42,578 bases of DNA from NCBI RefSeq assembly GCF_000577335.1, contig NZ_CBYL010000032.1, positions 1-42,578 of the forward strand, given 5' to 3'. Within the stretch, counting starts at the first letter, position 1. Each line of letters opens with the position of its first letter. Source of the stretch: Faecalispora jeddahensis (GTDB lineage Bacteria > Bacillota > Clostridia > Oscillospirales > Acutalibacteraceae). The notes below the pieces were generated by a model. The model saw only the letters and a program-made list of their open reading frames with translations. It made no database searches and was not told the DNA's origin. A program made the position numbers and the translations under genes. Shown one piece after another: positions 16,094 through 23,853 of the stretch.

Positions 16094-16576
16094 ATGCGGG
16101 ATCAAGATGAGTCCTTACTTGCACAAAAGTTTGACGACTACGGCGCCATGCTGTTCCGGATGTGCATGGTTCTGCTGGGAAACCAACAGGACGCCGAGGA
16201 CGCGGTACAGGACACCTTTGTGGGCTATTGGAAAACGCGTCCTGATTTTCAAAGCGCTGAACACGAAAAAGCCTGGCTGATCCGTGTCGCGACCAACAAA
16301 AGCAAGGACAGGCTCCGCAGCTGGTTCCGCCGGTCTACCACCGGGATGGAGGCGCTTGAGGGGATCGCAGAATACCCGAACGACCTCTTTGTGCTGGAAC
16401 AGCTGGCCGCCCTTCCCTATAAAGACAAAACGATCTTATATCTGCATTATGTGGAAGGATACCGGCTTCGGGAGATTGGCGATTTGCTTGGCATGAAGGA
16501 AAACGCAGTAAAGGCTGCCGCACGGCGCGGCAGGGAAAAATTAAAATTGCAGATAAAGGAGGCTTCGGCAGAATGA
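16094..16576 (+). CDS. ECF-family RNA polymerase sigma factor
   Basis: A 160-residue sigma factor with region 2 (about residues 10-75: DAEDAVQDTFVGYWK) and region 4 (about 105-155: LREIGDLLGMKENAVKAAARRGREKL), the HTH that reads -35 elements. Regions 1.1 and 3 are absent, as in ECF factors. The ATG at 16094 has GAAAGGAGTG upstream. Its stop overlaps the start of the next gene as ATGA, the usual sigma/anti-sigma arrangement. An ECF-type promoter lies just upstream. The inducing signal is not visible. Confidence 0.93.
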   Translation: MRDQDESLLAQKFDDYGAMLFRMCMVLLGNQQDAEDAVQDTFVGYWKTRPDFQSAEHEKAWLIRVATNKSKDRLRSWFRRSTTGMEALEGIAEYPNDLFVLEQLAALPYKDKTILYLHYVEGYRLREIGDLLGMKENAVKAAARRGREKLKLQIKEASAE

Positions 16577-17580
16577 ACGAACAAGATCTCAAACGAGCCG
16601 TGGAGCGAATCCAGATGAATCCTGCACTGAAAGACAAGGTCATGGCTGCCGCCATTTCTCCCCGGCAGAAGCACACCGCGCACCGCCTGCAGAAAGCGGC
16701 TCTGTGCTTTGGGGCGATTCTGGTTCTGGTGCTGGGCGGTCTTTGGGGCAGGCTGAATCCATTTCCTTCCCCCGACAAAAACCAGTTTTCGCTGGTGGTC
16801 GCGGCGGCTGAACAAAAAGAAAGTACAATGAAAAAGGGAGAACCCATCAAACTGCAAACATACAGCGCCAACTACTATGCCCCGCGGACTCTTGATCTGC
16901 CGGACGGATCTCAGGAATGGAAGATTTATAATGTGTTCGCACTAAACTGCAGGGGAGAAAACATTAAAAGCATTACCTATGAATCCGACCGCATTGATTT
17001 TGCGAAGATCGTTATTTTAAATAAAAAGCAAGCAGACGATCTTGCGAAAGAGTTTATGGAAATCGATAATAAAAAGGGAGATTACTACGCCAAAGACTAT
17101 GCAATTGATCCCTGGGCGCTTGACATGACGGGGACAAACCCCGAAAACTGGAATATCCCCCAATATTTTAATTTGGAAAAGTATTCCAAGGAAGACCCGA
17201 CACAAGTGAATTGGGGCTACAAAACGGTAGGAAAAAGCTACACCATCACCTATGAAGATCAGAATGATTTCGGAAAACAGTATGGCTATAAGCTGTCCAG
17301 CCATGTTTCTGCCGAAGCGCTGGCAAAAGTAAAAGCCGAATGGGCCAAGATCACAGCCGGTTTAAGTGACAAACAACTGGAAAAATTGAGAGAAGACCCT
17401 TCTTTTAAAGACCCATGGATCGAATTTGAGACCAGCATATTGTCGGGTATGACTTCGCAGATCAATGGCAGTATATTACGCATTACCGTAACCTTCAACG
17501 ACGGTTCCACGCAGACGCGTAACGTCAGGCTGAATGCCGATGAAAACGGCTTTAATCTTACGGCCACACTGCTGGATTAA
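16573..17580 (+). CDS. Membrane-anchored putative anti-sigma factor with large extracytoplasmic domain
   Basis: A 335-residue protein. It has a short cytoplasmic N-terminus (about residues 1-38), one transmembrane segment (about 42-58) and a long outer domain of about 270 residues without a family I recognise. The cytoplasmic part lacks the HxxxCxxC motif of zinc-type anti-sigma factors, so binding to the sigma factor is inferred from topology and the ATGA overlap. The outer domain is rich in Lys, Asp, Tyr and Trp and ends with a beta-strand-like NGSILRITVTFNDGSTQTRNV stretch near residue 300. The ribosome binding site AAAGGAGG lies in the sigma gene. It may sense envelope stress or a ligand. 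Confidence 0.7.
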   Translation: MNEQDLKRAVERIQMNPALKDKVMAAAISPRQKHTAHRLQKAALCFGAILVLVLGGLWGRLNPFPSPDKNQFSLVVAAAEQKESTMKKGEPIKLQTYSANYYAPRTLDLPDGSQEWKIYNVFALNCRGENIKSITYESDRIDFAKIVILNKKQADDLAKEFMEIDNKKGDYYAKDYAIDPWALDMTGTNPENWNIPQYFNLEKYSKEDPTQVNWGYKTVGKSYTITYEDQNDFGKQYGYKLSSHVSAEALAKVKAEWAKITAGLSDKQLEKLREDPSFKDPWIEFETSILSGMTSQINGSILRITVTFNDGSTQTRNVRLNADENGFNLTATLLD

Positions 17581-17628
17581 AACACTCGTTATCATTCTTT
17601 GCCGACAAAATTCCATCATAAAATAAGC

Positions 17629-17660
17629 AGAGGGCGGATTCCAAATGGAATCCGCCCTCT
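17629..17660. terminator. Hairpin terminator between convergent genes
   Basis: A perfect 14-bp stem (17629-17642 with 17647-17660, loop AAAT). The tails are short (TTTG on the plus strand, GCTTATTTTATG on the minus strand). Its position between the anti-sigma gene and the MetE-like gene suggests it serves both. Confidence 0.7.
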
Positions 17661-17721
17661 TTGAATCGTAATCTTTGCGTATGTGTGACAAAAGGGTGCT
17701 GCTTTCCTGCAAAGCAGAAAA

Positions 17722-18882
17722 TCATTCGCCCCAGTACTGCAAAGCGATTTTTTGACCCTGATCGATTTTTGCCCACTGTTCGTCTTCCGTCAGTTCATTG
17801 CCGCCGTCGCAGGAGGCAAAACCGCACTGATGCGAAAGGAGCAGGCGCTCTTTCGGGATAATCTGAGACGCCTCGTCCAGCAGTCTGAGCACGCGGGCCT
17901 CGTCATCCAGCGTGTTCGTTTTGCTCGAAAGCAGGCCGAGCACGATTTCCGTGTTGGGTTTCTCCTGGAACACGGCAAGTGCTTCCAGCGAGCCCGCTCT
18001 GTCGTCGTCCCACTCCAGGAAGAAACGGTCGTATTTCAGCTGCTTCAGGAACAGGTTGGCGATCTTCAGGTACGAGCCGCCGCCCATGTTGCGGGAATCG
18101 TAGTTTCCGCGGCAATTGTGTGTCCACACTCTCAGCCCGAGGCTGTGGCCGAAGTCAATAATCGTGTTGTTGATGTCAATAAATTCCGATGCCAAGGCCC
18201 GAACCGTATCCTGATCGATATTCTCGCCCGTATACGGGGAATTGGGGTTATCATCGGCAAAAATCTCCCACAGGCAGTCATCGAACTGCAGAATCTTTCC
18301 TCCTGCTGTGGCGTATTCCTCAACAAATTCCTGATATGCCTGAACAAGCCCTGCTTTTAACTCCTGGGTGGTGGAATAGACGGAATCCTTGCCGCCGATA
18401 TTGTCAGACCACGAAAGCTCGCCGAAGATATGCGACGGCGACGGAACGCAAATTTTTGTTTCTTTGTCGCCCACGATGGACTGAAGGCGCTTGAAAACCT
18501 GAATAAAATGGTGGTTCCGTCCGCTCAGGGGTCCGGTAATGCGCAGACCGATATCGCGGCGTGTTTCGTATTTCTGGGTTTCGTCCTTGTCGCGGAAGAA
18601 ATAACCGTGATCGGCAATATAACGGCTGATGCCCTTCAGGCCCCAGACAAAATCCAGGTGCCACATCGACTTTGAGTATTCTCCGTCTGTAATAATTTCA
18701 AAACCGTGCTGAATCTGCTGATTCACCACGTCTTTGGTTGCTTCAAACTCGCATTCCTCATACCCTTCAAAATCATTATAGAACGGGTAAGTAATATCGT
18801 CGCGCTGTTCAATCTGATGTTTATAGCTCAGCAGTTTTTGGGGGCGCAGTAAACTGCCGACTGTTTGAAATCTCTTGCTCAT
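17722..18882 (-). CDS. Cobalamin-independent methionine synthase C-terminal-like protein (YxjG/YxjH type)
   Basis: A 386-residue protein with the MetE C-terminal catalytic barrel only. The zinc ligands can be placed: His255 and Cys257 in VWTHNC, Glu290 in FFLEWDD, and Cys353 in SHQCGF. The N-terminal folate-positioning half of full MetE is missing, as in Bacillus YxjG/YxjH, which probably transfer methyl groups to homocysteine or related thiols from donors other than methyltetrahydrofolate-triglutamate. The donor is unknown. AGGAGGG precedes the ATG. No SAM riboswitch or S-box terminator is visible in the short upstream region, and it appears to be a single-gene unit. Confidence 0.85.
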   Translation of the reverse strand: MSKRFQTVGSLLRPQKLLSYKHQIEQRDDITYPFYNDFEGYEECEFEATKDVVNQQIQHGFEIITDGEYSKSMWHLDFVWGLKGISRYIADHGYFFRDKDETQKYETRRDIGLRITGPLSGRNHHFIQVFKRLQSIVGDKETKICVPSPSHIFGELSWSDNIGGKDSVYSTTQELKAGLVQAYQEFVEEYATAGGKILQFDDCLWEIFADDNPNSPYTGENIDQDTVRALASEFIDINNTIIDFGHSLGLRVWTHNCRGNYDSRNMGGGSYLKIANLFLKQLKYDRFFLEWDDDRAGSLEALAVFQEKPNTEIVLGLLSSKTNTLDDEARVLRLLDEASQIIPKERLLLSHQCGFASCDGGNELTEDEQWAKIDQGQKIALQYWGE

Positions 18883-19014
18883 TGAGAAGCCCTCCTAAGT
18901 GTTTGATGAGGTTATTATAACTCATAATAAAACATATATGGTAACTCCATTATCCTATATTCCGTTATAGTTATTGCCTATACCCCGCACCTCTCCACCT
19001 AAATACAGCAGTTC

Positions 19015-19050
19015 AAAGAGGAGCCGCCCCGTAAAGGGCAGCTCCTCTTT
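19015..19050 (-). terminator. Terminator of the GHL10 protein gene
   Basis: AAAGAGGAGCNGCCC and its complement form a 15-base stem with one mismatch (19015-19029 with 19036-19050). It lies about 75 bases past the stop at 19124. T-tracts are part of the stem ends. Confidence 0.7.
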
Positions 19051-19123
19051 CAAAATTTACGATATGCAGGGTATACACGATTTGCCATACAATCGCGTTT
19101 TCCTGATCGCACTCTCGTTTTCA

Positions 19124-20608
19124 TTACAAATGAAGCAGCTTTTTCACCTGTGCCATTTCAGAGGTGGTCTGGCTGTTTTCCAGGAATGCGGCGGAATACA
19201 GCATAAACCCGTTTGAGCCGAGACTCCTGCTTTTCTGAATCTGATATGCCATCACAGAGCCGGGGGTCATCCAGGTGCCGCCATCCACATTGGAATCGGC
19301 CTTATACAATGCCAGGCCGAAATACAGCTTCACGTTCGGATTCGTTACCAGCTTTCGCCAGGTGACCGCCGTTGCGTCGAAGGGCATCACCGCGTTGCTG
19401 GAATTGACATACAGCTGCGGGCAAAGATAATCGACATACCCAGCCTGACTGCCCCACGTGGCAACATCGGCGCCCATGTTCCGGTTGTTCTGAAGATTGG
19501 CCTGCGGAGAAATGCCGAACAAAACAGCCGGCTTTGTCTGCTTGACTGCCGCGTATACCTGAGAGACCAGCGTATTGATGTTCTGACGCCGCCAATCGGC
19601 TACAGACAATGACGTTCCGCTGGCAAGGTACGATACGCTGTCGATTGTGGAGGCCGTAGTAGGATAAAAATAATCGTCGAACTGAACGCCGTCTACATCA
19701 TAATTCTGAACGATCTCGCGCACGCCGGACACAATCCGGTCGCGTACCTCCGAAATACCGGGGTTATAATACCACTCGCCGTTCCATTCCATCGTCCAGT
19801 TCTGCTTCGAGGCATCGTTCTTCCAAATCACCGCCGGGTTATCGGAAGAAAAGGTCTTTGGCAGGCCTTTTAAGGAAACGCGTAGCGGGTTCACCCAGGC
19901 GTGGAATTTCAGCCCGGCCTGATGCGTGGCCTGAATCATATAGGCCAGCGGATCGTACCCCGGCGACGTTCCCTGTGTGCCGGTGAGCAGGTGTGACCAC
20001 GGATAGTAGGCCGAAGGATACAGGGAATCCCCGAACGGGCGCACATGAGCGATCAGGGTATTCATGCCGCTGTTCTTCGCCTGTGCGACAAGGGTATCAA
20101 ATTTCTTGCGGAAAGCCGCTTCGCTCCGATCGGCCTGCCCGCTCATGTCAAGGCTCATATACGGTATCCACACAGCGCGCATCTCGCTTTGTGAAGACGC
20201 CGTGCCGATCACTGTGACGGAACGGTTGGCCTCGCCCTGCTTTTGCACACCTTTTTTCACCGTAATACGAACAGAGGCGTGAACACCGTACACCTCAGAA
20301 GTAACGTAGGTGGTTCCTTCTTTCAAGGCTGTGACACGGTACTTGTCTGTTCCGGCAATTCGGCTGACCTTAGCAACGGAATCGCGTGAGGAATACACCA
20401 CAACATCAGAGGAACTGACGTTTGCGCCGCTCACCGACACCTTAATGTCGTAAAGATTTCCGGGTGCCATCTGGTAGCTTCTGGTATCCATCACCAGCGT
20501 GCGCGCTGCCGTACTCTGCTGCGCCCCCACCTGTATCCCCGACAGCACCAGTATTACGGCGGTCATCAGGACAGCGAGGCATCTTCCCCATACAGATCGC
20601 TTTTTCAT
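19124..20608 (-). CDS. Secreted GHL10 (DUF187) glycoside hydrolase-like protein with Ig-like domain
   Basis: A 494-residue exported protein. A signal peptide (residues 1-29, cut near VGAQQ) is followed by a bacterial Ig-like (BIG2-type) domain at about 33-120 (SSRDSVAKVS, VTALKEGTTYV). The GHL10 TIM-barrel domain runs from about 140 to the end (MRAVWIPYMSLDMSG, NTLIAHVRPFGDSLYPS, FHAWVNPLRV, DGVQFDDYFYP). The Asp-Asp pair in QFDDYF is a likely active-site element. Related proteins such as YngK are thought to act on glycans; the substrate is unknown. It has its own promoter and terminator and no sugar-uptake genes next to it. Confidence 0.9.
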   Translation of the reverse strand: MKKRSVWGRCLAVLMTAVILVLSGIQVGAQQSTAARTLVMDTRSYQMAPGNLYDIKVSVSGANVSSSDVVVYSSRDSVAKVSRIAGTDKYRVTALKEGTTYVTSEVYGVHASVRITVKKGVQKQGEANRSVTVIGTASSQSEMRAVWIPYMSLDMSGQADRSEAAFRKKFDTLVAQAKNSGMNTLIAHVRPFGDSLYPSAYYPWSHLLTGTQGTSPGYDPLAYMIQATHQAGLKFHAWVNPLRVSLKGLPKTFSSDNPAVIWKNDASKQNWTMEWNGEWYYNPGISEVRDRIVSGVREIVQNYDVDGVQFDDYFYPTTASTIDSVSYLASGTSLSVADWRRQNINTLVSQVYAAVKQTKPAVLFGISPQANLQNNRNMGADVATWGSQAGYVDYLCPQLYVNSSNAVMPFDATAVTWRKLVTNPNVKLYFGLALYKADSNVDGGTWMTPGSVMAYQIQKSRSLGSNGFMLYSAAFLENSQTTSEMAQVKKLLHL

Positions 20609-20718
20609 CGTTGTTCTCCTTTTGCTGTTCGGGCCTGACTCTCTGCAAAACGCACCGGGCGTTTGACAAGGTCATATCCGTCTTTTTCCAATGGATTATT
20701 TTTCATTGGTTTTATTTT

Positions 20719-20747
20719 CATTATAAAGATAGTCGGAACCCTGCACA
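20719..20747 (-). promoter_or_regulatory. Promoter for the GHL10 protein gene
   Basis: On the minus strand: TTGTGC (20747-20742), a 17-base spacer and TATAAT (20724-20719), giving a leader of about 105 bases. The -35 match is weak. Confidence 0.4.
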
Positions 20748-20936
20748 ATAGGGAACCTGCAATTACTAAATATTCCCTGTGTTTCAAAAATATTGCAGTT
20801 TTCCTTTCCAAAGCTTTACTCTGCTGGCTGATGTTCCCGCCAGCGCGATGGCTATATGGATTTTATTTTCTCTCTGGAAAGCAAAAAGGGAGAACTGACA
20901 GATACTCTTCCGAGGGATGGAATGTAAAGCATTATC

Positions 20937-20976
20937 GATCAAAAAGGTGGACAGCTTCGGCTGCCCGCCTTTTGAT
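20937..20976. terminator. Orphan terminator with TTCG loop
   Basis: The arms GGTGGACAGC and GCTGCCCGCC pair with two mismatches around a TTCG tetraloop, extended by flanking GATCAAAAA and TTTTGATTA sequence. T-tracts follow on both strands. No gene ends nearby on either strand, so it may end a small non-coding transcript or be left from a lost gene. Confidence 0.6.
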
Positions 20977-21114
20977 TATACCTTGCAAAGCGTTTTTTCT
21001 TCTTCTAAAAGAAAAACATCTACAAAACAGAAAAGCAATTCCTGTTTATAAAAACTCTATCGCAAAAAATCGACCTTATTTTCGATTGAAAATTTAAATC
21101 AATATAATCAAATT

Positions 21115-21150
21115 TATTCGTTTTACAAATCCATAAGCAGCAAATATAAT
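21115..21150 (+). promoter_or_regulatory. gltS promoter with LysR-type operator (copy 1 of 19-bp repeat)
   Basis: The repeat occupies 21115-21133. It contains the -35 element TTTACA (21122-21127), followed by a 17-base spacer and a perfect TATAAT (21145-21150). ATTCG-N5-CAAAT (21116-21130) is an imperfect dyad with the spacing of a LysR T-N11-A box. The same sequence occurs at 23669-23687. Transcription from here gives gltS a leader of about 260 bases. Confidence 0.7.
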
Positions 21151-21291
21151 GAATCCGAAATGAAATTCTAAATTATTTTTCATTATTTTTGTTATATTTG
21201 ATCAATTCAACCTTCGGCAGATGTAAATGAGATATCCAGAAGAATTGCATATCCTTTTCCATCCATAAAGGGTGAGCTCCCTTGCCCCACG

Positions 21292-21384
21292 TTCCTGAGA
21301 CAGGAAGTCACTCAGCCGTACGCGGATTCCGCACAAAGAACCGTATGCGTTTACGTTACATACTGTGCGCCCCGCCGGCTGAGT
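21292..21384 (+). promoter_or_regulatory. Structured 5' leader of gltS
   Basis: TTCCTG/CAGGAA forms a small hairpin at 21292-21306. It is followed by a long imperfect hairpin: ACTCAGCCG (21310-21318) with CGGCTGAGT (21376-21384), then inner helices GCGG/CCGC, CGCACA/TGTGCG and GTATG/CATAC. That is 24 base pairs over 75 bases, ending 33 bases before the ATG. It matches no riboswitch consensus I know and has no U-tract. It may control translation or stability of the gltS message. Confidence 0.55.
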
Positions 21385-21417
21385 CTATCATAATTTTAAT
21401 TGCAGGAGGTATGAATC

Positions 21418-22611
21418 ATGTTCGAATTGAAGCTTGATATGTATCAAGCGGCAGGCATCGCGGCAATTATGTTCTGGATCGGCAGTTATCTGCAAAGGAA
21501 AATCGCTCCGCTACATAAATATTGTATTCCTGCTCCGCTCATCGGCGGTGTGGTCTTCGCGGCAATGAATACAATTTTAAGTGGAATGGGAGCCATGCGC
21601 CTCACATTTGATGGTACGCTGCAATCCTTTTTTATGGTTCTGTTTTTTACCACAGTAGGTTTTACCGCCAGCTTTGACATTCTAAAAAGAGGCGGTAAGC
21701 AAATCATCGTCGTCACGCTGCTATCCATTGCCATCATCGTCTGCCAGGATCTCATCGGCTACAGTATTGCGGGTGGGTTCGGGCTGGATTCCCGCCTTGG
21801 CCTGACCGCCGGTTCCATCTCGCTTCTGGGCGGCCCCGGAACAGCGGCTGCTTTTGGCAAAACCATGGAGGATATGGGAATCGCCGGAAGTACCACGCTG
21901 GGGTTGGCAGCAGCGACGTTCGGGCTTGTGATGGGTTCTTTGATGGGCGGTCCGATTGCCCACAGAAGAATCGCAAGGCACAATCTGCACTCTGAGGAAA
22001 TAGCCGCAGAAGCCACGGCAGAAAATGTAGAAATTCCGGAAGAGGACGGAGAATTTAAGACCGCCTCCTCCAAGTTGGTATACGCCTGGATGCTGATGGC
22101 CATCGCCATGGGGCTTGGGACGATCATGTCCATTCTGCTGAGCAAAACAGGCATCACCTTCCCGGCCTATATTGGCGCCATGCTGGGCGCCGCCCTTATC
22201 CGCAATGTTCTCGACATGAGCGGAAAAGCGTTCCCCGAGCCCGAAAATGATACCATCGCGAACGTTTCTCTGTCTCTCTTCTTAACCATGGCTCTGATGG
22301 GATTAAAGCTATGGGAATTGGTTGATCTGGCACTGCCGATGCTTGTCATCCTTGTAGCACAAATGATCTTTATGTTCCTGTTTGCCTATTGGGTCATTTT
22401 CTACACCACCGGCCGGAACTATGAATCCACCCTGCTCATGGCCGGAATTGTCGGATACGGTATGGGGGGCACCTCCAACGCCATGGCGAACATGCAAACT
22501 ATTACAAAGCAGTATGGCCCCGCAAAAACCGCATATTTTGTCATCCCGCTTGGCGGAATGTTTTCCGATTTCTTCAACGCAATGATTATTACCGCGTTCC
22601 TGAATTTCTAA
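21418..22611 (+). CDS. gltS: Sodium/glutamate symporter, GltS family
   Basis: A 397-residue membrane protein with about ten transmembrane segments and the GltS (ESS family) signatures: CIPAPLIGGVVFA, FTTVGFTASF, GLTAGSISLLGGPGTAAAFG and the C-terminal GYGMGGTSNAMANM re-entrant motif. GltS imports glutamate with sodium; family specificity for other acidic amino compounds is possible. GCAGGAGGT lies ahead of the ATG at 21418. An out-of-frame ATG at 21411 is ignored. Context with LysR, an opine-type dehydrogenase and an MmgE/PrpD enzyme, plus a shared promoter element, suggests it brings in the substrate for those enzymes. Confidence 0.92.
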   Translation: MFELKLDMYQAAGIAAIMFWIGSYLQRKIAPLHKYCIPAPLIGGVVFAAMNTILSGMGAMRLTFDGTLQSFFMVLFFTTVGFTASFDILKRGGKQIIVVTLLSIAIIVCQDLIGYSIAGGFGLDSRLGLTAGSISLLGGPGTAAAFGKTMEDMGIAGSTTLGLAAATFGLVMGSLMGGPIAHRRIARHNLHSEEIAAEATAENVEIPEEDGEFKTASSKLVYAWMLMAIAMGLGTIMSILLSKTGITFPAYIGAMLGAALIRNVLDMSGKAFPEPENDTIANVSLSLFLTMALMGLKLWELVDLALPMLVILVAQMIFMFLFAYWVIFYTTGRNYESTLLMAGIVGYGMGGTSNAMANMQTITKQYGPAKTAYFVIPLGGMFSDFFNAMIITAFLNF

Positions 22612-22665
22612 AACTGATACCAGCCAATATGCCTTTCAACTACACACCACAAATTTCTCCTCTTA

Positions 22666-22705
22666 CGCAAAGGGAGGCTGATCGTAAGATCAGCCTCCCT
22701 TTGCG
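22666..22705. terminator. Perfect 18-bp hairpin between gltS and the LysR gene
   Basis: Arms 22666-22683 and 22688-22705 are exact complements around a GTAA loop. It lies between convergent stops at 22611 and 22721. T-tracts are short on both sides, but the stem is very stable. Confidence 0.8.
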
Positions 22706-22720
22706 TATTCGATTTCAAAC

Positions 22721-23626
22721 TCATCTCTGCAAAAACCTGTCCTGAAAAACCCGATCCTGAATCAGCTGGATCAGGCTGTCCATGGGCGGGGTCACCCATT
22801 TGCTCTTGTGGTAAAACACCTGGCTCCAAAGCTGAACGGAGCAGTCCTCTGCAGGCAAAATCACCAGTTCCCCTTCTTGAACACTGCTCCTCACCACATA
22901 TTCCGGCAGAAAGGAAATTCCCAGCTTCTGCTTTAGCAGAGAAACAATGCTTACGCTGTTGTCTATCTCTAAAAACGGCGCGATATACAGATTCTTCTGC
23001 GCGGCCTCTTCCTCCAGGGCCCGGCGGTAAACCGCCTTTCGCTCCGGCAGGATCATCGGCTGCCGCACTACATCGGCCAGGCCGACCGGCCCGCGCCCCG
23101 CCAGGGGATGCTCCGGATAAGTAACAAACACGATGTTGATCAGGTGCGCGCAGGCACGGATAAAATCCCTTTCCGTGGTCTTTTTGCCCAGAAAGAAAAT
23201 CATATCCAGCTCGTTGTGCTTGAGCATCTGAAGCAAATCATCCCCTGAGGTCATGCGCGTCTCGAGGATGATTTTGGGAAAGTCCCGGTGATATTGCGGA
23301 ATCTGATCGCACAGCACCCAATTGAACAGCGATTCCAGAATTCCCAGCCGCAGCACACCGCCCATTTCTTTAGGCGGCTTGCCCAACAGCAGCGAACACT
23401 CGGCAATCTGCATCATCTGTGTGGCATACCCCATAAATTCCTGTCCGCTGGACGTCAGCGACACATGCTTGCCGATCCGGTCAAACAAAGGGACGCCAAT
23501 TTCTGCTTCGAGCTGTTGAATCTGAATCGTGACAGTAGACTGAACATACCCCAGCTGCTCCGCTGCCTTTGTAAAGCTCTCACATTCCGCTACGCGTAAA
23601 AAGGTAGCCACATTTCTCAGTTCCAT
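22721..23626 (-). CDS. LysR-family transcriptional regulator
   Basis: A 301-residue regulator with the N-terminal winged HTH (residues 1-60: SFTKAAEQLGYVQSTVTIQIQQL) and a C-terminal substrate-binding-like effector domain (about 90-295). The ATG at 23626 is used; an in-frame ATG at 23662 has no ribosome binding site, while a weak GGGGTT lies before the chosen one. It is divergent from the dehydrogenase operon, the classical LysR layout, and convergent with gltS. A 19-bp repeat with a LysR-type dyad sits 43 bases upstream of its start and again before gltS, so it probably controls both units and itself. Its inducer is unknown; glutamate or the pathway substrate is a reasonable guess. Confidence 0.93.
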   Translation of the reverse strand: MELRNVATFLRVAECESFTKAAEQLGYVQSTVTIQIQQLEAEIGVPLFDRIGKHVSLTSSGQEFMGYATQMMQIAECSLLLGKPPKEMGGVLRLGILESLFNWVLCDQIPQYHRDFPKIILETRMTSGDDLLQMLKHNELDMIFFLGKKTTERDFIRACAHLINIVFVTYPEHPLAGRGPVGLADVVRQPMILPERKAVYRRALEEEAAQKNLYIAPFLEIDNSVSIVSLLKQKLGISFLPEYVVRSSVQEGELVILPAEDCSVQLWSQVFYHKSKWVTPPMDSLIQLIQDRVFQDRFLQR

Positions 23627-23668
23627 ACTGACAACCCCATTAAAATTTAAAATAGATATCATTGAAAC

Positions 23669-23704
23669 TATTCGTTTTACAAATCCAATTAGAATTGTTA
23701 TAGT
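23669..23704 (+). promoter_or_regulatory. Dehydrogenase operon promoter with LysR-type operator (copy 2 of 19-bp repeat)
   Basis: The 19-bp repeat at 23669-23687 is identical to 21115-21133. It again carries TTTACA (23676-23681), followed after 17 bases by TATAGT (23699-23704), one base from consensus. About 20 further bases upstream are also similar (AATTTAAA and A/T-rich sequence). The site lies between the divergent LysR gene and the dehydrogenase gene. Confidence 0.7.
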
Positions 23705-23853
23705 AGAGTTGCAAAGCGTTGTGGAATTATTTTATTTAAAATGATTATAACATACGCTCTAATATTTGTAAAAGGCATTTCCACAGAACCGTTTCCTCTT
23801 TCTGAGGATTCAAAAACAGATGCCTGTTCAAAAGGCAAAGGAGGACAATAACT

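Larger units (their letters stand above)
20609..21417. other. Long gene-poor region between the GHL10 gene and gltS
   Basis: About 810 bases without a convincing gene; the open frames have no ribosome binding site or family resemblance. It holds the GHL10 promoter, an orphan terminator at 20937-20976, an A/T-rich control region with the gltS promoter and LysR-type site at 21103-21150, and a structured leader at 21292-21384. Confidence 0.6.

Noticed and set aside
18883-19014. SAM-responsive riboswitch before the MetE-like gene
   Set aside because: The upstream region is only about 130 bases, A/T-rich, and lacks the conserved SAM-I core or a terminator.
21411-21413. ATG seven bases before the gltS start
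   Set aside because: It is out of frame with gltS and too close to the GGAGG to be used; the in-frame ATG at 21418 has suitable spacing.
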